Counted from the first letter of the stretch, positions 27,071 through 36,321 are shown. The stretch: 64,000 bases of DNA from JAJFUI01 sp039698035 (GCA_039698035.1 JBDKSW010000007.1:1-64000), one strand, 5' to 3'. Notes: generated from the letters alone by a model not told the origin. Translations and numbers: made by a program.

Positions 27071-28249
27071 ATGATCCTCCACTGCGACATGGACGCCTTT
27101 TACGCCTCGGTCGAGGAACGAGACCGCCCCGAATTGGTCGGCAAACCGGTCATTGTTGGAGGAAGTCCTGAAAAACGAGGGGTGGTGTCGGCGGCTAATT
27201 ATGTGGCTAGACGATACGGTGTCCATAGTGCGATGCCGTCGGTCGTCGCTCATCGGCTCTGCCCCAATGGCGTCTATTTGCCGCCTCGAATCAGCTATTA
27301 TGCTGAAATCTCTAAACAGATTCGGGACATCTTCGAGCGGTTCACACCACTTGTTGAGCCGTTGTCGTTGGATGAGGCGTTTTTGGATGTAACCGGCAGC
27401 GAACAACTTTTTGGTTCAGCATCCAAAATCGGGTTGAAAATCAAGATGGCCGTCAAAGATGAGACCGGCTTGGTTGTCTCAGTCGGCGTGGCTCCCAATA
27501 AGTTCTTAGCCAAGATTGCCAGCGATTTCAAGAAGCCTGACGGCTTTTTTGTCGTTGAGCCAGAACGTGTCCAAGAGTTTCTTGACCCACTGCCTGTTGA
27601 ACGGTTGTGGGGTGTGGGGAAACAGTCGAGTAAAGTGTTTGAGAAGCTCGGCATTCGCACCATCGGTCAGCTTCACCAATGGCCTATCGAGACATTAAGA
27701 AGTCGTTTTGGAAGTCAGGGTGAACATCTTTGGCAGTTGGCTCATGGAATCGATGACGACCCGGTGGTGGCCGAACGAGAGGCAAAGTCCATCTCTCACG
27801 AAACGACTTTTGAGCAAGACATCGATGATCTTGATGTGGTAAGGGTTTGGCTGATCGATTTGACAGAGCAAGTGGCTTGGCGGCTTCGACGACATGGGCT
27901 GAAAGGTCGCACAGTGCAGTTAAAGGTTCGTTTCGCCGACCTTTCCTTGATTACTCGTTCGCAGACTTTGCCTTCCCCAACTGACATAACCAACGAATTG
28001 TGGCAAACAGCCGACGAAATGCTTTGTCATCGCCTGCCGCCCAATCGTCAACCAATTCGTTTGATTGGAGTGGGCGTCAGCGGCTTTGACACGACGGGGT
28101 TTGTCCAGGGCCAACTTTTTGACCAAGATGAGCGGAAGAAGCAGGCGGGTTTAGATGTGGCGACCGACCAGATTAGGGAACGATTTGGGTCTGTGGCGTT
28201 GAGGAAGGCGGCGGCTATCTCCCAGCAACGTGATCGCCATAATGATTGA
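27071..28249 (+). CDS. dinB: DNA polymerase IV
   Basis: A 392-aa Y-family polymerase. The N-terminus MILHCDMDAFYASVEERD carries the first metal-binding Asp and the steric-gate region; LSLDEAFLDVTGS (about residue 100-112) holds the second acidic pair, SVGVAPNKFLAKIASDFKKPDG is the palm/thumb junction and the little-finger domain follows from about 235 (SISHETTFEQD). It performs translesion synthesis. ATG at 27071 is preferred to a TTG at 27065. It lies among other repair genes in the island, so it is probably cargo rather than the chromosomal copy. Confidence 0.93.
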   Translation: MILHCDMDAFYASVEERDRPELVGKPVIVGGSPEKRGVVSAANYVARRYGVHSAMPSVVAHRLCPNGVYLPPRISYYAEISKQIRDIFERFTPLVEPLSLDEAFLDVTGSEQLFGSASKIGLKIKMAVKDETGLVVSVGVAPNKFLAKIASDFKKPDGFFVVEPERVQEFLDPLPVERLWGVGKQSSKVFEKLGIRTIGQLHQWPIETLRSRFGSQGEHLWQLAHGIDDDPVVAEREAKSISHETTFEQDIDDLDVVRVWLIDLTEQVAWRLRRHGLKGRTVQLKVRFADLSLITRSQTLPSPTDITNELWQTADEMLCHRLPPNRQPIRLIGVGVSGFDTTGFVQGQLFDQDERKKQAGLDVATDQIRERFGSVALRKAAAISQQRDRHND

Positions 28250-28282
28250 TCGTGTTCCAAAACGGGGAAGGGATGCCGACAC

Positions 28283-28585
28283 TCACAACGTTCCACCGAT
28301 AGTCCAATGAAACGGCATTCCCGGAAAGACCAACATTGCAAGGAACAATATGAAGACGGCAACCGACGCAACGATTGCTGTTATCAGTGATCTTTTGAGG
28401 CCCTGCTTTCGTTGGGCGACGAGATTTGCCACTGTAGTGACCAGCGGGATGAAGATGAACGTCCACTCGCCGTCATGGCAGTTCTCGGGATACCGGGGAG
28501 ATTTAACTGTGAAATAGTCCAGGACGCACCAAGCGGCGAAGAAAAACACAAGCAAGACCGCATTCAAGAGCAATATCCGCTTCAT
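28283..28585 (-). CDS. Small three-helix membrane protein
   Basis: A 100-aa protein starting at MKRILLLNAVLLVFFFAAW with hydrophobic segments at about 4-22, 42-60 and 72-90. No family is recognised. A second Met eight codons earlier (28609) is possible but has no ribosome site. It is the only minus-strand gene between dinB and the B3/4-domain gene, and the 146 bp after it (28586-28731) hold nothing I can name. Confidence 0.5.
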   Translation of the reverse strand: MKRILLLNAVLLVFFFAAWCVLDYFTVKSPRYPENCHDGEWTFIFIPLVTTVANLVAQRKQGLKRSLITAIVASVAVFILFLAMLVFPGMPFHWTIGGTL

Positions 28586-28731
28586 GTTGGGGCCGGGATT
28601 TGATGTCATGAGCCAAAGACTATCCAGAGAACCATAGGGTATGGCATTGGAGTGTCAAATGGGTCGCCAGGGGGGCGATAAATTCCACTGAAAGCAAAGG
28701 CTATCTGTCGGACAAACAAGGCAGCACCATC

Positions 28732-29391
28732 GTGATTTCCCTCACCATCTCCCCCGACCTCAAATCCAAACTGCCGAATGTGGCCATTGGCTGGCTCACC
28801 GCCTCTGTCTCCGTTACCGAATACAACGGCGACCTTTGGAATGAAATTGAGACCGCCACCAGCCGATTTCGTGGGATGACGATGACGGAGGCTAGAAAGG
28901 TTCCACCCATCAAGGCCCTTCGGGATGCGTACAAGAAGTTGGGCAACGATCCAACCCGCTATCGGGGATCTAACGAGGCCCTTGTCAGAAGAATCACTCA
29001 GGGCAAAGACCTCTATTCAGTCAATGTAGTGGTGAACATCAACAACCTCGTCACTTTGGAAACGTTGTATTCGGCTGGCACGTTCGACTTCGACCATCTT
29101 CAACCGCCGATCACATTTAGAATTGGCCAGCCTGATGAGTGCTATTCAGGAATCGGGCGAGGTGACATAAAGCTTGAGAATCTACCGGTGTTCGCCGATC
29201 AGTTAGGGCCGGTTGGAAGCACCACCAGCGATTCTGAGCGGGCAATGGTTCGATTACAGACAGAGAGGATTTTGATGGTCATCATCTCATTCGGCGGGCA
29301 TGACCGGTTGGATAAGGCAGTGGAAAGGGAGGTTGGGTTGTTGGAACAATATGCTATGGCAACGGAGATGGAGACGGGGGTGGTGGAATGA
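28732..29391 (+). CDS. B3/B4 tRNA-binding domain protein
   Basis: A 219-aa protein with the B3/B4 domain found in the beta subunit of phenylalanyl-tRNA synthetase and in stand-alone editing or binding proteins: VPPIKALRDAYKKLGNDPTRYRGSNEALVRRI and VNVVVNINNLVTLETLYSAGTFDFDHL. The start codon is GTG; no earlier start fits. Free-standing B3/4 proteins are thought to bind tRNA or edit mischarged amino acids; the substrate here is unknown. Confidence 0.8.
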   Translation: MISLTISPDLKSKLPNVAIGWLTASVSVTEYNGDLWNEIETATSRFRGMTMTEARKVPPIKALRDAYKKLGNDPTRYRGSNEALVRRITQGKDLYSVNVVVNINNLVTLETLYSAGTFDFDHLQPPITFRIGQPDECYSGIGRGDIKLENLPVFADQLGPVGSTTSDSERAMVRLQTERILMVIISFGGHDRLDKAVEREVGLLEQYAMATEMETGVVE

Positions 29392-29518
29392 CTTAGTTTT
29401 TTTGATTTGATTTTGATTGAAATTATGCAGCCATCGCCATCCTGGTCCCCCCAGGCGTCTTTTCCTTTTCAATTGATTACAATTCATTCTGGAACATTTG
29501 GTTAGGCATGGTGGGTTG

Positions 29519-30133
29519 ATGATGTTCAAGCAAACCGACATCCGAAAAGCACGCCGCCATCTTCGGACAGCCGATCCCATTATGAAGGCCATGATCGACG
29601 CCGTTGGGCCGTTCACCCTATCTCTTGATCGGGATCGCTTTAGGATGCTGGTGTGTTCGATCATTTCCCAACAAATCTCAGGAAGTGCCGCTGCATCCAT
29701 TTTCAGCCGATTGAGGAAGATGGTCGGGCCAGGATTGACGGCGGCAAACCTCGCTCTTTTTACAATAGAAGAGTTAAGGTCGGTCGGCTTGTCGCCTCAA
29801 AAGGCGTTCTATATCACCGATCTGGTCACAAAGGTTAATGACGGAGTGGTCAACCTTCGGCAGATCGGACGGTTAGGAGATGAACAAGTCATCGACCAAC
29901 TGATTCAGGTGAAGGGGATTGGTCGATGGACGGCCCAAATGTTTCTGATTTTTTCATTGGGCAGACTCGATGTCTTCCCTCATGACGATTTGGGTGTGAG
30001 GTCGGCTATTCGGGACAACTATGGCCTTGCTGACCTACCGGATAAAGAAACGGCCCTCGAAATCGCCGAACCGTGGCGACCATTTTCATCAATAGCGAGT
30101 TGGTATTGTTGGCAATCGTTGGACTTGGAATAG
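29519..30133 (+). CDS. DNA-3-methyladenine glycosylase (AlkA-type, HhH-GPD)
   Basis: A 204-aa glycosylase. The HhH-GPD core reads MLVCSIISQQISGSAAASIFSRL, then SVGLSPQKAFYITDL and the hairpin with the catalytic loop QVKGIGRWTAQMFLIFSLGRLDVFPHDDLGVRSAI, where the second Asp of HDDLG is the catalytic residue. It removes alkylated purines. Two ATGs lie in tandem (29519 and 29522). It sits 127 bp after the B3/4 gene and 15 bp before the SUI1 gene. A second alkylation-damage enzyme besides the AlkD-like gene. Confidence 0.9.
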   Translation: MMFKQTDIRKARRHLRTADPIMKAMIDAVGPFTLSLDRDRFRMLVCSIISQQISGSAAASIFSRLRKMVGPGLTAANLALFTIEELRSVGLSPQKAFYITDLVTKVNDGVVNLRQIGRLGDEQVIDQLIQVKGIGRWTAQMFLIFSLGRLDVFPHDDLGVRSAIRDNYGLADLPDKETALEIAEPWRPFSSIASWYCWQSLDLE

Positions 30134-30148
30134 AGGAAGGGCCGCATA

Positions 30149-30478
30149 ATGGGAAACGACGACTGGCGAAAACTGCTCTGCCCTAAGTGCCATCAACTCA
30201 AGAAGACTTGCACCTGCAAGCCCGAGGTGCCAAACAAGTCCACCGTAGTTCGTGTGGGCCGAGAGACGAAGGGTCGTGGCGGCAAGGGCGTGACGATCAT
30301 CTCCGATCTGCCGCTTGATGAAAGCGGTTTAGCGGAACTTGCCGCCAAACTTAAAAACAAACTTGGAACTGGCGGGACGGTCAAAGATGGGCGGATCGAG
30401 ATTCAGGGCGATCAGCGAGATCGAATTTGTCAAGAACTTGAGGGAATGGGGTATCGAGCGAAGAAGGCCGGAGGGTGA
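30149..30478 (+). CDS. yciH: SUI1/eIF1-family translation factor
   Basis: A 109-aa protein. A small Cys cluster (CPKCHQLKKTCTCK, residues 11-24) precedes the SUI1 domain: GRETKGRGGKGVTIISDLPLDESGLAELAAKLKNKLGTGGTVKDGRIEIQGD. Bacterial YciH binds the 30S subunit and affects start-site selection, especially under stress. It follows the AlkA-type gene closely. Found in many bacteria; its presence in an island is mildly unusual. Confidence 0.9.
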   Translation: MGNDDWRKLLCPKCHQLKKTCTCKPEVPNKSTVVRVGRETKGRGGKGVTIISDLPLDESGLAELAAKLKNKLGTGGTVKDGRIEIQGDQRDRICQELEGMGYRAKKAGG

Positions 30479-30514
30479 GACTATTCGAGTGGCGGTGCCT
30501 TGAAAAATCCGTTG

Positions 30515-31099
30515 TCATGGGCCTTCTGCACGAGCAAGCCGCAGCATCGCCGCTGCCGACTCCCGGCCAAACTGTATCTGCTTGCGGCGGAACATCGGAT
30601 AGCCAAGTCGGGTCAGAATGTGCTTTGCTCGTGAGAACGAAAGGATGTCGTACCACACGCAGTTGTCCGTTTGGTTCCATTCGACCAAGAAACGTTCCTC
30701 GCCAATGGTCGCATGATCGGGCAAGGTGCCATAGGCAAAACCAAACCGTTGGATCGGCTCCACCTCATCGACGACATATACGATCCGACAGGCATTGAGC
30801 CACCACAGGCCGATGACATGGGCTAACACAGCCATGACTTCGCCTGTTTGAATTCGCATTTCCGGCGAATACGCCTCCAACCAGCCGGGGTTGAATTGCT
30901 CCCACCGTTCCAGCCCGGCCCTGGCGATCTGGAAGGTTTTCTGCCCCTCACCCAACTTGGTTCGGGTATGAGCTACAAGAAAGCCTGTCGGGGGATGGCC
31001 CGCCGTTGCACCAACCGCCGAATAAGTAAACTCAGACGCCGCCTGGGCCGTGAGAAAGCGGCGAATCGTGTCAGGAGAAGGTTTTTGTAACGACAGCAT
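30515..31099 (-). CDS. DUF1990-family protein
   Basis: A 194-aa protein matching the DUF1990 pattern throughout: FTYSAVGATAGHPPTGFLVAHTRTKLGEG, then CRIVYVVDEVEPIQRFGFAYGTLPDHATIGEERF and VWYDILSFSRAKHILTRLGYPMFRRKQIQFG. The family has no known reaction. It is convergent with the SUI1 gene and divergent from the SDR gene across a 96-bp AT-rich gap. Confidence 0.85.
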   Translation of the reverse strand: MLSLQKPSPDTIRRFLTAQAASEFTYSAVGATAGHPPTGFLVAHTRTKLGEGQKTFQIARAGLERWEQFNPGWLEAYSPEMRIQTGEVMAVLAHVIGLWWLNACRIVYVVDEVEPIQRFGFAYGTLPDHATIGEERFLVEWNQTDNCVWYDILSFSRAKHILTRLGYPMFRRKQIQFGRESAAAMLRLARAEGP

Positions 31100-31195
31100 G
31101 TTTACCCTCCACCTTGCCTATGCCCAATAATAAAAGTAAAGTTCACAATAACAGTAAAGCAAGTCGTTTTCCCGCCGAACTGTGAGTGAAGACCG

Positions 31196-32143
31196 ATGGC
31201 GTTCCACGAGCCTGAAGCTTCTGACCAGGATCATCGTCCCGTTGTCCTGCTAACGGGAGCGACGGGCTATGTTGGTGGTCGTTTGCTTCCACTTCTCGAA
31301 CGACGCCCGCTTGTGGTTCGTTCCCTGGTCAGGAACCCAGAGAAACTCCATTCACACTGCAAGCCGTCCACGCAGGTTATCCGTGGCGATATACTCGACA
31401 TACGCTCGCTCGACGAGGCCATGCGTGGCGTCCATGCCGCATACTACCTCGTCCATCTCATGTCTGGAACCACGGATTTCGAGAAGCAAGACCGGCAGGC
31501 GGCGGTCAACTTCGCTGGTTCTGCACAGCGGGCGGGAGTTCGGCGGATCATCTATCTCGGTGGTCTTGGCGATGATACCAACGCCAACCTTTCGCCACAC
31601 TTGCGTAGCCGCCATGAAGTTGGACGAATCCTGCGGGATTCCGGCGTGGAGACCATCGAGTTCCGAGCCTCGATCGTGATTGGGGCGGGGAGCCTTTCGT
31701 TTCAGTTGATACAATCGCTGACCGACCGATTGCCGGTCATGATCTGCCCACGCTGGCTTACGACACCGACGCAGCCCATTGCCGTGGACGACGTGCTGGC
31801 CTATCTCTTGGCGGCGAAAGACTTGCCTGCGGGTGAGAGCCGTATCTTCGAGATCGGCGGCACGGATGTCGTGACTTACGGAGATTTGATCCGAGAGTAC
31901 GCCCGTCAAAGAGGTCTGCGGCGTTGGTTGATTTCTGTCCCCGTGCTGACGCCGTATCTGTCGGGCCTGTGGCTGGCCCTGGTGACGCCAGCTAGCTTCG
32001 AGGTCGGGCGACACTTGATCGAGGGATTGAAGAATCCCACCGTGGTTCAGGATAAGAAAGCCCTGGAGGTGTTCTCCATCTGTCCGATGGGAGTCTCAGC
32101 GGCCATCCAAAAGGCCCTAGCGGTCAGGAATTCCGAAGGCTGA
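31196..32143 (+). CDS. NAD(P)-binding SDR-like oxidoreductase/epimerase
   Basis: A 315-aa extended SDR-type protein. The Rossmann motif VLLTGATGYVGGRLLP is at about residues 17-32 and the second strand ends in an Arg-rich loop (LVRNPEKL) favouring NADP. GVHAAYYLVHLMSG and GAGSLSFQLIQSL follow the atypical SDR of the NmrA/DUF2867-linked type; the usual YxxxK catalytic pair is not obvious, so it may not be a classical dehydrogenase. The ATG at 31196 is the first in-frame start. Substrate is unknown. Confidence 0.8.
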   Translation: MAFHEPEASDQDHRPVVLLTGATGYVGGRLLPLLERRPLVVRSLVRNPEKLHSHCKPSTQVIRGDILDIRSLDEAMRGVHAAYYLVHLMSGTTDFEKQDRQAAVNFAGSAQRAGVRRIIYLGGLGDDTNANLSPHLRSRHEVGRILRDSGVETIEFRASIVIGAGSLSFQLIQSLTDRLPVMICPRWLTTPTQPIAVDDVLAYLLAAKDLPAGESRIFEIGGTDVVTYGDLIREYARQRGLRRWLISVPVLTPYLSGLWLALVTPASFEVGRHLIEGLKNPTVVQDKKALEVFSICPMGVSAAIQKALAVRNSEG

Positions 32144-32148
32144 TGCCA

Positions 32149-33057
32149 TTACTTGGCGGGGTTACGCCGCTTTAACGCCTTCGCCAACTTCTTCACTGCC
32201 AGTTCCTTCGCTTTGGCTTCCACCTCGACGGTCATATCAAGGCCCTGCCAGAACTTCGGGAAGTCACGGATTTGGATGTAATCGTGGTGCCGATAGGGCT
32301 TCGGTCCGTTCCAACCTTCCAACGGACTGGAGATGTGAAACAGAGGCTCCCGATCCCAAGTTGCCAAAGCCTGTCTTGTGGCTTCTTCTTCGGTCATCCC
32401 GTCAGGTGTGCAGCGATGGTGGTGAACATCGTAAACGAAAGGAATACCGTGTTCCCGGCAGAACGGAAGCAAATCAACGGGCGTGAAAACTCTGTCGTCG
32501 TTTTCGAGCGTCACCAACCCACGGGCCACCCCGGACAATCGGGAGATATTTGTCGCAAACGCCTGCAACGCCAGCAGCTTGTCGCCATAAGCCCCACCGC
32601 CGTGGATGTTCACCACATCGGCCCCGATCCACTGAGCAACCTCTGTTTGGTACTCCAACTCCGCAATCGACTGGCCAACGACATCGGGCTGTGATGAGTT
32701 CAAGACAACGAACTGGTCGGGATGAAATACCGTTCGCAGCCCGGCACTTTTTGCAAAGGCTTTGCATTTCCGAAACTGGCTGACGATCTGTCGCCCACCC
32801 GGCAGTTCTTTCAGGTCGTAGCCCACATCGGGATGGGTCTTCAGCGGAAGAATCTGGCTGTTGACACGGAAACATCCGATGCCATGTTTTGAACAGAATT
32901 GCAGTGCCTCCATTAAAGCCAAGGCATTGGCTGCACATAGTTCGGCCAACTTCCTCCGGCCTTTGTCGAGCGGTAATCGTTTGATGGCCGTAGCACTCGT
33001 CGTGCGGAACTTGATCGGTTGATCCCGAAAAATACAGCAGAGGCCGAGGCGGAGCAT
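32149..33057 (-). CDS. uvsE: UV DNA damage endonuclease
   Basis: A 302-aa TIM-barrel enzyme of the UVDE family: LGLCCIFRDQPIKFRTT at the start, FRVNSQILPLKTHPDVGYDL, RTVFHPDQFVVLNS, ADVVNIHGGGAYGDK, LENDDRVFTP and VYDVHHHRC, which hold the metal-binding His, Glu and Asp. It nicks DNA 5' of UV photoproducts in an alternative excision pathway. The length and motifs look intact. It is another repair gene in the cargo region. Confidence 0.93.
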   Translation of the reverse strand: MLRLGLCCIFRDQPIKFRTTSATAIKRLPLDKGRRKLAELCAANALALMEALQFCSKHGIGCFRVNSQILPLKTHPDVGYDLKELPGGRQIVSQFRKCKAFAKSAGLRTVFHPDQFVVLNSSQPDVVGQSIAELEYQTEVAQWIGADVVNIHGGGAYGDKLLALQAFATNISRLSGVARGLVTLENDDRVFTPVDLLPFCREHGIPFVYDVHHHRCTPDGMTEEEATRQALATWDREPLFHISSPLEGWNGPKPYRHHDYIQIRDFPKFWQGLDMTVEVEAKAKELAVKKLAKALKRRNPAK

Positions 33058-33096
33058 TCGACTACCTTTGTATCTTCGTTGTCGGTTCAGACCATT

Positions 33097-33579
33097 CTAA
33101 GAATTTAGTTGCCAGATGGTGAAGTTCAATACGGCAGCAAAACTGACCCAAGCCAGATACGGCACGAATAGAAGTCCCGCCATCGCAGATCGGAACCAAA
33201 ACGCCAGCATTGTCGCCAAAATTGCCACCCAAAGAAGAACAACGTCAATGAAGGCGGCATCGGGGCTGTGCAGTCCAAAGAAAAGCCATGACCATGCTGC
33301 ATTGAACGCCAACTGGATGGCAAAGAGGGTCAGCGGCACGAGTGCGTTGCCTCGTCGCCATACCAGCCACGCCGCCACGGCCATGCTTAGGTAAAGAAAC
33401 GACCACACCGGGCCAAAAATCCAGCCGGGCGGCGTCCACGCCGGTTTCACCAGTTCGGCGTACCAAGTGGGAATGTTGGGAGCGGTTGCCAGCCCACCGA
33501 TCCCAGCCACACCAAAACAGACCACCACCAGCCCAACCAAAGCGAGCCAGGGATGTTTCGGAGGATCGGCAAAACTCAC
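33097..33579 (-). CDS. tspO: TspO/MBR-family membrane protein
   Basis: A 160-aa protein with five hydrophobic helices and the family signature: WYAELVKPAWTPPGWIFGPVWSFLYLSMAVAAWLVWRRG, then LFAIQLAFNAAWSWLFFGL. TspO proteins bind porphyrins and act in light or stress responses. Start is GTG at 33579. Length is normal for the family. Confidence 0.9.
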   Translation of the reverse strand: MSFADPPKHPWLALVGLVVVCFGVAGIGGLATAPNIPTWYAELVKPAWTPPGWIFGPVWSFLYLSMAVAAWLVWRRGNALVPLTLFAIQLAFNAAWSWLFFGLHSPDAAFIDVVLLWVAILATMLAFWFRSAMAGLLFVPYLAWVSFAAVLNFTIWQLNS

Positions 33580-33720
33580 TTTTCATTCCTCTTCGATGGA
33601 GTAGCAATCTCCATGCACACTGCAATAAATTATAGGTTGATGTGGAGGCAGGGGGAGTGGAATACTCCGCATCAATTGAATATGATCTATTTCGCCGGTA
33701 CTTGTTCAGCGGGATAACTC

Positions 33721-33921
33721 ATGAGCGGCAACAACGAATTCTCGGCCCTGCGGGCGATCAAGACCGCCAAGCAGCACTTGCTGGCCTCGCCCGACAAGGT
33801 GTTTCCCCTTCTCTGTCCCACTCGGGAATACGACTGGATCGAGCCGTGGAAGTGCCGGATGGTTCAGCGACAACTTTACCACTATCTGACGACGGGTGAG
33901 ATGCTGAGGGGCGTCTTGTAA
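33721..33921 (+). pseudogene. Truncated SRPBCC-like gene
   Basis: The 66-residue frame begins like an SRPBCC/START-type protein (LLASPDKVFPLLCPTREYDWIEPWKCRMV, with the Trp-rich first strand) and then changes into unrelated residues and stops, after about one third of the usual length. It has an ATG but no clear downstream remainder in any frame. I read it as the 5' remnant of a deleted gene. Confidence 0.5.
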
Positions 33922-33939
33922 ACCGCATCGGATGCTGAA

Positions 33940-34233
33940 ATGGAGGCTCAGAACATGGGCGGCTGTTGTCTCGCTGTGCTGATCTTGTTGCTAGGCCCAC
34001 GGCTGTTTCTAATCGCCATGTGGCTGATGACGAATTGGTACGTCGCCTTCGATTCGAGGTTGGTTGCGTTCCTCGGTTTCATCTTCCTTCCGTACACTTC
34101 ATTGGCGTGGATGTTCATCTACTTTAACAACGGAGGCCAAATCCAAGGCGGATACTTGGTCTTGCTAGTTCTTGCCGTCTTGTTCGACATCGGAGTGTTC
34201 TCGGGCGGTCACCGAGCCATGAGGAAGAAATGA
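33940..34233 (+). CDS. Small membrane protein
   Basis: A 97-aa protein with three hydrophobic helices (about 8-28, 38-58 and 68-86) and a basic end (RAMRKK). No family is recognised. A later ATG at 33955 is possible. It overlaps the start of the C_GCAxxG_C_C gene by 4 bp (ATGA), which suggests the two were once co-translated. Confidence 0.5.
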   Translation: MEAQNMGGCCLAVLILLLGPRLFLIAMWLMTNWYVAFDSRLVAFLGFIFLPYTSLAWMFIYFNNGGQIQGGYLVLLVLAVLFDIGVFSGGHRAMRKK

Positions 34234-34685
34234 ACCACATCGAACTTGCCCTTAGCCGCTTTGCCGATGGCTTCAACTGTTGTCAGGCCGTGCTGTCGGC
34301 CTAGGCCGAAGGGATCGACGAGGAAACCGCCTTGAAGATCGCCTCGGGCTTTGGCGGCGGCATGGGACGAATGGCCGAAACTTGCGGCACAGTCACCGGG
34401 GCGATGATGGTGTTGGGACTGAGATTCGGGGCCGCATTGCCAGACCGGGCCGCAAAAGAATTGGTCTATGCAAAGGTCTGGAAGTTTGCCGACCGCTTCA
34501 AAACACGCAACGGTTCACTTCTGTGCCGGGACTTGTTGGCCTGCGACATTAGCACGCCCGAAGGGTATGAAGCTGCCAAGGAGAAGCAGCTTGTGTCAAC
34601 GACGTGTCCAAAGTTCGTGCGGGATGCCGCTGAGATTCTGGAAGAGATGCTATCCATCAAACAGGGGAAAACGTCAGAAAATTAG
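34230..34685 (+). pseudogene. C_GCAxxG_C_C-family redox protein interrupted by an in-frame amber codon
   Basis: The frame from the ATG at 34230 to 34685 encodes a 151-residue C_GCAxxG_C_C family protein: GFNCCQAVLSA, then GFGGGMGRMAETCGTVTGAMMVLG and CRDLLACDI and TTCPKFVRDAAEIL, giving the conserved Cys and Gly pattern. Codon 25 is TAG (34302-34304) just after CCQAVLSA, where the family usually has an aromatic residue. The rest of the frame is intact, with no other lesion, so the stop is a recent change or a base-call error. A shorter product could start at the ATG at 34332 but would lack the first Cys motif. Confidence 0.65.
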
Positions 34686-34752
34686 GCGTGATTTATCAAC
34701 CTATACTTTCCTGATGCTATTTCCATTGTCACCGGAAAAAAGGGGCTTACCG

Positions 34753-35850
34753 ATGAAACGTCGTGCCATCGTCCTGACTGTCTTTGCTACAATACTCTCT
34801 TCGCTGGCTGCGAGTAATCAACCGGCTGATGCCTGTACCGGCATTCGCATCAAACCGAAAGACGGTTCGGTGATTGCGGCCCGCACTATGGAGTTCGCCG
34901 CCGACCTTCAGTCCAACGTCGTTGTAATTCCAAGAGCAATGGAGTCTGTCGGGACGGCCCCTGGCTACAAGCCCGGTCTTCGCTGGAAATCGAAGTACGG
35001 ATGTGCGGGTGCCAATGCGTTCGGCGCGTCGGTTATTGTGGACGGGCTGAACGAAAAGGGACTGGCCGCCGCCATCTTCTATTTCCCTGGCTACGCTAAG
35101 TACCAAGAAGTCAAGGAAGCGGATGTCGGCAAGGCGATTGCCCCGTGGGAACTTCCCACATACTTGCTCGGCACTTGTTCCAATGTGGACGAGGCGGTTG
35201 GGGCCGTGCGAAACATCCGTGTCGGTGAAGTCGTTCAGATCAACTTGGGATATTGTCCACCGTGCCATTACATCGTCCACGACGCCGGTGGGCGGTGTCG
35301 CGTGCTGGAATATGTAGACGGCGAACTGAAGGTTCACGACAACCCCCTGGGCGTGATAACCAACTCGCCGACGTTCGACTGGCATGTCACAAACCTTCGC
35401 AATTACGTCAACCTGACGGTGAACAACGTGCCGCCAGTTGACATTGCAGGGATCAAGTTCGGCGGCTTCGGCCAGGGCAGTGGAATGTTGGGACTGCCAG
35501 GCGATTTCACGCCGCCTTCCCGTTTCATCCGAGCCGTGGCGTTTTCCCAATCGGCGCTGCCTGTGGCGACGGCCCACGAGGGAGTTCTTCAGGCATTTCA
35601 TATCCTGAATCAGTTTGACATCCCGAAAGGTGCGGCAAGAGGCGTAGAGAATGGCAGGCCGGTTGCCGATTACACGCTATGGACAAGCGTCTCCGACTTG
35701 ACGAACCATCGCTATTATTTTCGGACGTTTGACAACAGCCGCATCCGCATGGTTGACTTGCAGAAGATGAGCCTCGACGCCAAGGCAATCAAGACGATCT
35801 CGATGGCTGGACAAGAGGTGATCGAGGACTTGTCAGACAAGGCAGATTAG
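34753..35850 (+). CDS. Choloylglycine hydrolase-family (linear amide C-N hydrolase), secreted
   Basis: A 365-aa Ntn-hydrolase. A signal peptide (residues 1 to about 27, ending SNQPADA) precedes Cys28 in ACTGIRIKPKDGS, the residue that would become the catalytic N-terminal Cys. TMEFAADL, FGASVIVDGLNEKGLA and GVITNSPTFDWHVTNLRNY follow the family, with the Asn and Arg of the active site. Family members hydrolyse bile salts, penicillin V or acyl-homoserine lactones; the substrate here is unknown. The ATG at 34753 fits the signal peptide; the frame is open much further upstream. Confidence 0.87.
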   Translation: MKRRAIVLTVFATILSSLAASNQPADACTGIRIKPKDGSVIAARTMEFAADLQSNVVVIPRAMESVGTAPGYKPGLRWKSKYGCAGANAFGASVIVDGLNEKGLAAAIFYFPGYAKYQEVKEADVGKAIAPWELPTYLLGTCSNVDEAVGAVRNIRVGEVVQINLGYCPPCHYIVHDAGGRCRVLEYVDGELKVHDNPLGVITNSPTFDWHVTNLRNYVNLTVNNVPPVDIAGIKFGGFGQGSGMLGLPGDFTPPSRFIRAVAFSQSALPVATAHEGVLQAFHILNQFDIPKGAARGVENGRPVADYTLWTSVSDLTNHRYYFRTFDNSRIRMVDLQKMSLDAKAIKTISMAGQEVIEDLSDKAD

Positions 35851-36314
35851 CACTTGCCAAGGACGATCCCGGTGAGTTCTTCAATCAGGGCTTCTTGGCC
35901 GGCCTTGATCTTCGTCCGCGCCGTCGCTAGATCAAAGAACTCTGCCCGGTCAATCTCGGGGAACTCCATTTCTCGACCTGAGTGTGGTGGCCACTCCATC
36001 GTGAAGGTGTTGCTCTTGATGGTTGTGGAATCGCAGTCGCCCTCAAAAGCCCAGGCGTGAACGACCTTTCCACCCTTCTGCGTGATTGGTTGCAGTGGAA
36101 TAAATGGGCCGGTCGGCTTCAGGCCAGTCTCTTCTTCAAACTCCCGTTGGGCGGTGACGAACAAATCTTCGTCGGCATCCGGTTCACCCTTGGGAATCGA
36201 CCAAGCCCCGTTGTCTTTATTGACGAAAAATGGACCACCAGGATGGGCCAATAGGACTTGAATAGCGCCATCCTTGACTCGGTACATCAGCAAGCCTGCA
36301 CTGATTCGAGGCAT
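35847..36314 (-). CDS. Nudix hydrolase
   Basis: A 155-aa Nudix protein. The box reads GEPDADEDLFVTAQREFEEE followed by TGL, with G-x5-E-x7-REx2EExG complete. The start (MPRISAGLLMYRVKDGAIQVLLAHPGGPFF) and the end resemble the diadenosine polyphosphate/NTP-cleaning type. It is convergent with the choloylglycine-type gene (stop codons overlap by 4 bp). Confidence 0.88.
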   Translation of the reverse strand: MPRISAGLLMYRVKDGAIQVLLAHPGGPFFVNKDNGAWSIPKGEPDADEDLFVTAQREFEEETGLKPTGPFIPLQPITQKGGKVVHAWAFEGDCDSTTIKSNTFTMEWPPHSGREMEFPEIDRAEFFDLATARTKIKAGQEALIEELTGIVLGKC

Positions 36315-36321
36315 AGTCTAT

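Noticed and set aside
34230..34685. Programmed recoding of the amber codon as selenocysteine or pyrrolysine
   Set aside because: Selenocysteine uses TGA, there is no visible insertion element, and the position is not a redox Cys of the family; a nonsense change is simpler.
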